Of a DNA stretch of 64,000 nucleotides, positions 62,425 through 64,000 are shown in pieces. The notes beneath the pieces were generated by a model that saw only the letters and a program-made list of their open reading frames with translations, was not told the DNA's origin and searched no databases. Positions within the stretch are counted from its first letter, which is position 1; each line of letters starts with the position of its first letter. The translations under genes were made by a program, and so were the position numbers. This stretch comes from Streptococcus sp. 1643 (lineage in GTDB: Bacteria > Bacillota > Bacilli > Lactobacillales > Streptococcaceae), in NCBI RefSeq assembly GCF_006228325.1, contig NZ_CP040231.1, forward strand, positions 879,001-943,000, read 5' to 3'.

Positions 62425-63358
62425 TAAAAGTAGATTACGAACAAATCTTCCTCAAATCGGTGAGCAACCCTATCGACAAGTTCATGCTCACTCTACAGGT
62501 AATCCTAACTCAACAGCACAAAATGAAGCGGATTACCATTTGCGTCGTCCAGTTGAGTCAGGATTTTTCTCCCATGTGGTAGGGAATGGTCGTATCATGC
62601 AAACTTGGTTAGTAGACCGAGGCGCTTATGATGTTGGTGGCGGATGGAATGTTGAAGGTTACGCTCAAGTTGAACTAATAGAAAGTCATGAATCTAAAGA
62701 AGAATTCATGAGAGATTATCGACTTTATGTCAATCTATTACGTGAGTTAGCTGACGAGGCTGGAATCCCTAAAACTCTAGATTCTAGTAGTCTTGCTGGG
62801 ATTAAAACTCATCAATTTTGTACTTACAATCAACCAAATAATGGAAGTGATCATGTAGATCCCTATCCATACCTTGCAAAATGGGGCATCAGTAGAGAAC
62901 AGTTTAAGAAAGATATTGAATCTGGTCTAACTGAAGGAAACTGGAAACGAAACGAAGTTGGTTGGTGGTGGGAAGAAGCAGATGGCTCTTATCCAAAATC
63001 TCAATGGAAAAATATCAAAGGAGAATGGTTCTACTTTGATAATAGAGGCTACTGTTTCATCAATAAATGGTTCAATGATGGCAAGGATTGGTTTTATTTA
63101 GATAAGCGTGGTGCCATGGTTACTGGTTGGATGCATATCGATCATCGTTGGTACTATTTTAAGTCGGATGGTAGAATGGCTAAAGGTTGGGTAAAATATC
63201 GTGAAACTTGGTATTACTTGGATGAAAAAGATGGGGATATGAAATCTAAGCAATTTATTAAATCAGGAAACGGATGGTACTATCTCAAGTCTGATGGTTC
63301 GTTATCAGTAAAACCAGAATTTACGATTGAACCTGATGGTTTGATTACTACTAACTAA
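62414..63358 (+). CDS. LytA-type N-acetylmuramoyl-L-alanine amidase with choline-binding repeats (phage lysin)
   Basis: The 314-residue lysin has an Amidase_2 domain (residues ~1-170: [52 protein letters not shown], the zinc His/Asp in [12 protein letters not shown]). It then has six choline-binding repeats ([12 protein letters not shown] to [11 protein letters not shown]) and the tail [11 protein letters not shown]. It resembles pneumococcal autolysin LytA (318 residues, memory) closely but with clear differences, such as TWLVDRG. It cleaves the amide bond of peptidoglycan and binds choline on teichoic acid. The start at 62414 has AAGGAGG. Confidence 0.95.
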   Translation: MEVDKSRLRTNLPQIGEQPYRQVHAHSTGNPNSTAQNEADYHLRRPVESGFFSHVVGNGRIMQTWLVDRGAYDVGGGWNVEGYAQVELIESHESKEEFMRDYRLYVNLLRELADEAGIPKTLDSSSLAGIKTHQFCTYNQPNNGSDHVDPYPYLAKWGISREQFKKDIESGLTEGNWKRNEVGWWWEEADGSYPKSQWKNIKGEWFYFDNRGYCFINKWFNDGKDWFYLDKRGAMVTGWMHIDHRWYYFKSDGRMAKGWVKYRETWYYLDEKDGDMKSKQFIKSGNGWYYLKSDGSLSVKPEFTIEPDGLITTN

Positions 63359-63429
63359 GAGTTTGTAGATACTACTCTTAAAATAAATCTTTAAACAAAA
63401 TAAACCACCGAAGTTGGTGGTTCATGTGG

Positions 63430-63435
63430 TATAAT
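63430..63435 (+). promoter_or_regulatory. Promoter of the holin-like toxin
   Basis: Extended TGG-TATAAT (63427-63435), predicted start near 63442. A hairpin AACCACC/GGTGGTT (63400-63423) lies in the -35 area and may be the end of the lysis transcript. Confidence 0.65.
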
Positions 63436-63487
63436 ATCTATTGTAGATAAGTGAAGACGGTGGCTCCTTATACCGAAAGAGAGGTGA

Positions 63488-63550
63488 TGCCTATGGGCAG
63501 TTCATCAAAATCTGACGGAAAGGAGGGGCACTCTTTTGACCGCATTTGAA
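63488..63550 (+). CDS. Leader frame MPMGSSSKSDGKEGHSFDRI before the toxin
   Basis: A 20-codon frame with AGAGAGGTG upstream. It overlaps the toxin start and may couple or gate toxin translation. Its product is probably not functional. Confidence 0.45.
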
Positions 63551-63640
63551 GTTGTACAGACAATACTTGGTTTTGGTAGTTTTGCCATTACTTTGATTGG
63601 CTTGTGCTATAAAATCTTCAAAGACAAGGACAAAAAATAA
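63536..63640 (+). CDS. Holin-like type I toxin (34 residues)
   Basis: TTG start with AAGGAGG 9 bases upstream. MTAFEVVQTILGFGSFAITLIGLCYKIFKDKDKK has one membrane helix and a basic tail, the pattern of the holin-like toxin family of Firmicutes phages (TxpA/BsrG-like type I toxins). A convergent antisense RNA overlaps its 3' end, which is the expected antitoxin. The exact family identity needs a profile search. Confidence 0.7.
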   Translation: MTAFEVVQTILGFGSFAITLIGLCYKIFKDKDKK

Positions 63641-63748
63641 TCCGTCCCCACTTTTGAGCGAGTAGGACGGATTAAATCTGTTATACGAGCTACCGTCTTT
63701 TTAACGGTTCTACGTTGGAGTTGAGTTGGTAGCTCAGCTCCTTTTTCT
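63632..63748 (-). ncRNA. Antisense RNA antitoxin
   Basis: A minus-strand promoter, TTGAAA, 16 bases, extended TGT-TATAAT (63755-63782), fires toward the toxin gene. The transcript of about 117 bases ends at a hairpin AATCCGTCC/GGACGGATT (63640-63675) with a T tail (ATTTTTTG) on that strand. It would pair with the 3' part of the toxin mRNA. Confidence 0.7.
63716..63747 (+). terminator. Terminator of the toxin mRNA
   Basis: GGAGTTGAG and CTCAGCTCC pair (one G-T pair) and are followed by TTTTTC. It lies within the region covered by the antisense RNA, giving overlapping 3' ends. Confidence 0.75.
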
Positions 63749-63842
63749 ATGTTTATTATAACATATTGCGATTAAATTTCAAATAAAAAATCTAAGCCTG
63801 GTGAAGTACATCAGGCTTTTTCTTTTTGATTTTTTCTTAAAA

Positions 63843-63884
63843 CCGGAAAAATCTATCTTGAAAGTACCTATTTAGGTAAGAGGA
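63843..63884 (+). promoter_or_regulatory. Bipartite element copy 4 (rightward, before the terminal gene)
   Basis: CCGGAAAAAT, 12 bases, TACCTATTTAGGTA then AGAGG. It has the same structure and spacing as the three copies at 34.2-34.4 kb, 29 kb away, and is about 100 bases before the last ATG of the window. Confidence 0.65.
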
Positions 63885-63984
63885 CAATAAAGACATTTTG
63901 TTAAAGTACAGGGTTGCTGATTACTTGACTAATAAAGCGTTTAGAGGGATATATAGTGTGTAAAAACTTCTTGTAGGAGGAAAA

Positions 63985-64000
63985 ATGAATATAAGAAAAA
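63985..64000 (+). CDS. Start of a gene cut by the right edge, probable recombinase
   Basis: ATG AAT ATA AGA AAA with TAGGAGG upstream at 63974-63980. Only five codons (MNIRK) are visible, so the identity comes from context: in phi1207.3-type elements this end carries large serine recombinase genes. Confidence 0.4.

Larger units (their letters stand above)
16549..64000. mobile_element. Composite macrolide-resistance prophage element (phi1207.3-like), right end not in window
   Basis: A continuous block of accessory genes begins after the rlmCD terminator and runs off the right edge. It contains resistance cargo (mef, msr(D)), an SOS operon, restriction-modification, a full prophage and a probable terminal recombinase. 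The order resembles the S. pyogenes elements phi1207.3 and phi10394.4, which carry mef(A)-msr(D) at one end and serine recombinases at the other (from memory). The left boundary is uncertain within about 16.54-16.88 kb. In pneumococcus the slot after this gene is the start of pathogenicity island PPI-1 (memory). Confidence 0.75.

Overview
The window looks like a mitis-group Streptococcus chromosome (S. mitis / S. pneumoniae / S. oralis type). The evidence is low GC, a preQ1-II riboswitch before queT, an asd-type small RNA before asd, and a core gene order (hemH-mscL-gtrA-queT-tRNA-asd-dapA-mnmE...tdk-prfA-prmC-tsaC-glyA-pmp23-rlmCD) that matches the pneumococcal chromosome as I remember it. 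A LytA-type lysin with choline-binding repeats also points to a host with choline-decorated teichoic acid.

Region 1 (1-16.5 kb) is ordinary chromosome: the end of a sortase gene, an isolated ferrochelatase, MscL, a GtrA-like membrane protein, the preQ1 transporter, tRNA-Thr, lysine/DAP pathway genes, tRNA-modification and translation-termination genes, a nucleoid-associated protein, the wall hydrolase Pmp23 and the 23S rRNA methyltransferase RlmCD.

Region 2 (about 16.6 kb to beyond the right edge) is one large composite mobile element directly downstream of rlmCD. From the left it holds: a recombinase C-terminal remnant and a possible attachment palindrome; the macrolide efflux pair mef/msr(D), each with a leader peptide and attenuator; a leftward SOS-type operon under a self-cleaving S24 repressor (repressor, two small proteins, family-Y polymerase, a stand-alone little-finger-like protein, a YolD-like protein and one more small gene); and a restriction-modification cassette (a C5-methyltransferase with an N-terminal DNA-binding extension and two endonuclease-like genes). 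A prophage follows: an ImmA/HTH regulator, sigma-like protein, leftward replication genes (family-A polymerase, DUF2815, DUF2800), rightward primase-helicase, VRR-NUC, SNF2 helicase, an ArpU/sigma-like protein, MetK, HNH, two more DNA methyltransferases, a complete HK97-type head and siphophage tail module, holin, amidase and a type I toxin-antitoxin locus. The window stops 16 bases into the next gene, probably a site-specific recombinase. The layout resembles phi1207.3/phi10394.4 of S. pyogenes, but the mef allele looks like mef(E) of the Mega element (from memory) and the site differs from the comEC site I recall for phi1207.3.

The most interesting signal not explained by gene content is a bipartite element, [C/G]CGGAA(A/T)-rich, exactly 12 bases, then the near-palindrome TACCTAnnnAGGTA, present four times: two facing left and one facing right in the 300-bp control region between the replication arms, and one facing right before the terminal gene. 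It looks like a phage-specific promoter family. Other points of note are six 11-bp iterons after the sigma-like gene, an identical acidic C-terminal tip on the DUF2815 protein and the primase, a separated little-finger-like protein in the polymerase operon, and three DNA methyltransferases with a phage-borne SAM synthetase.
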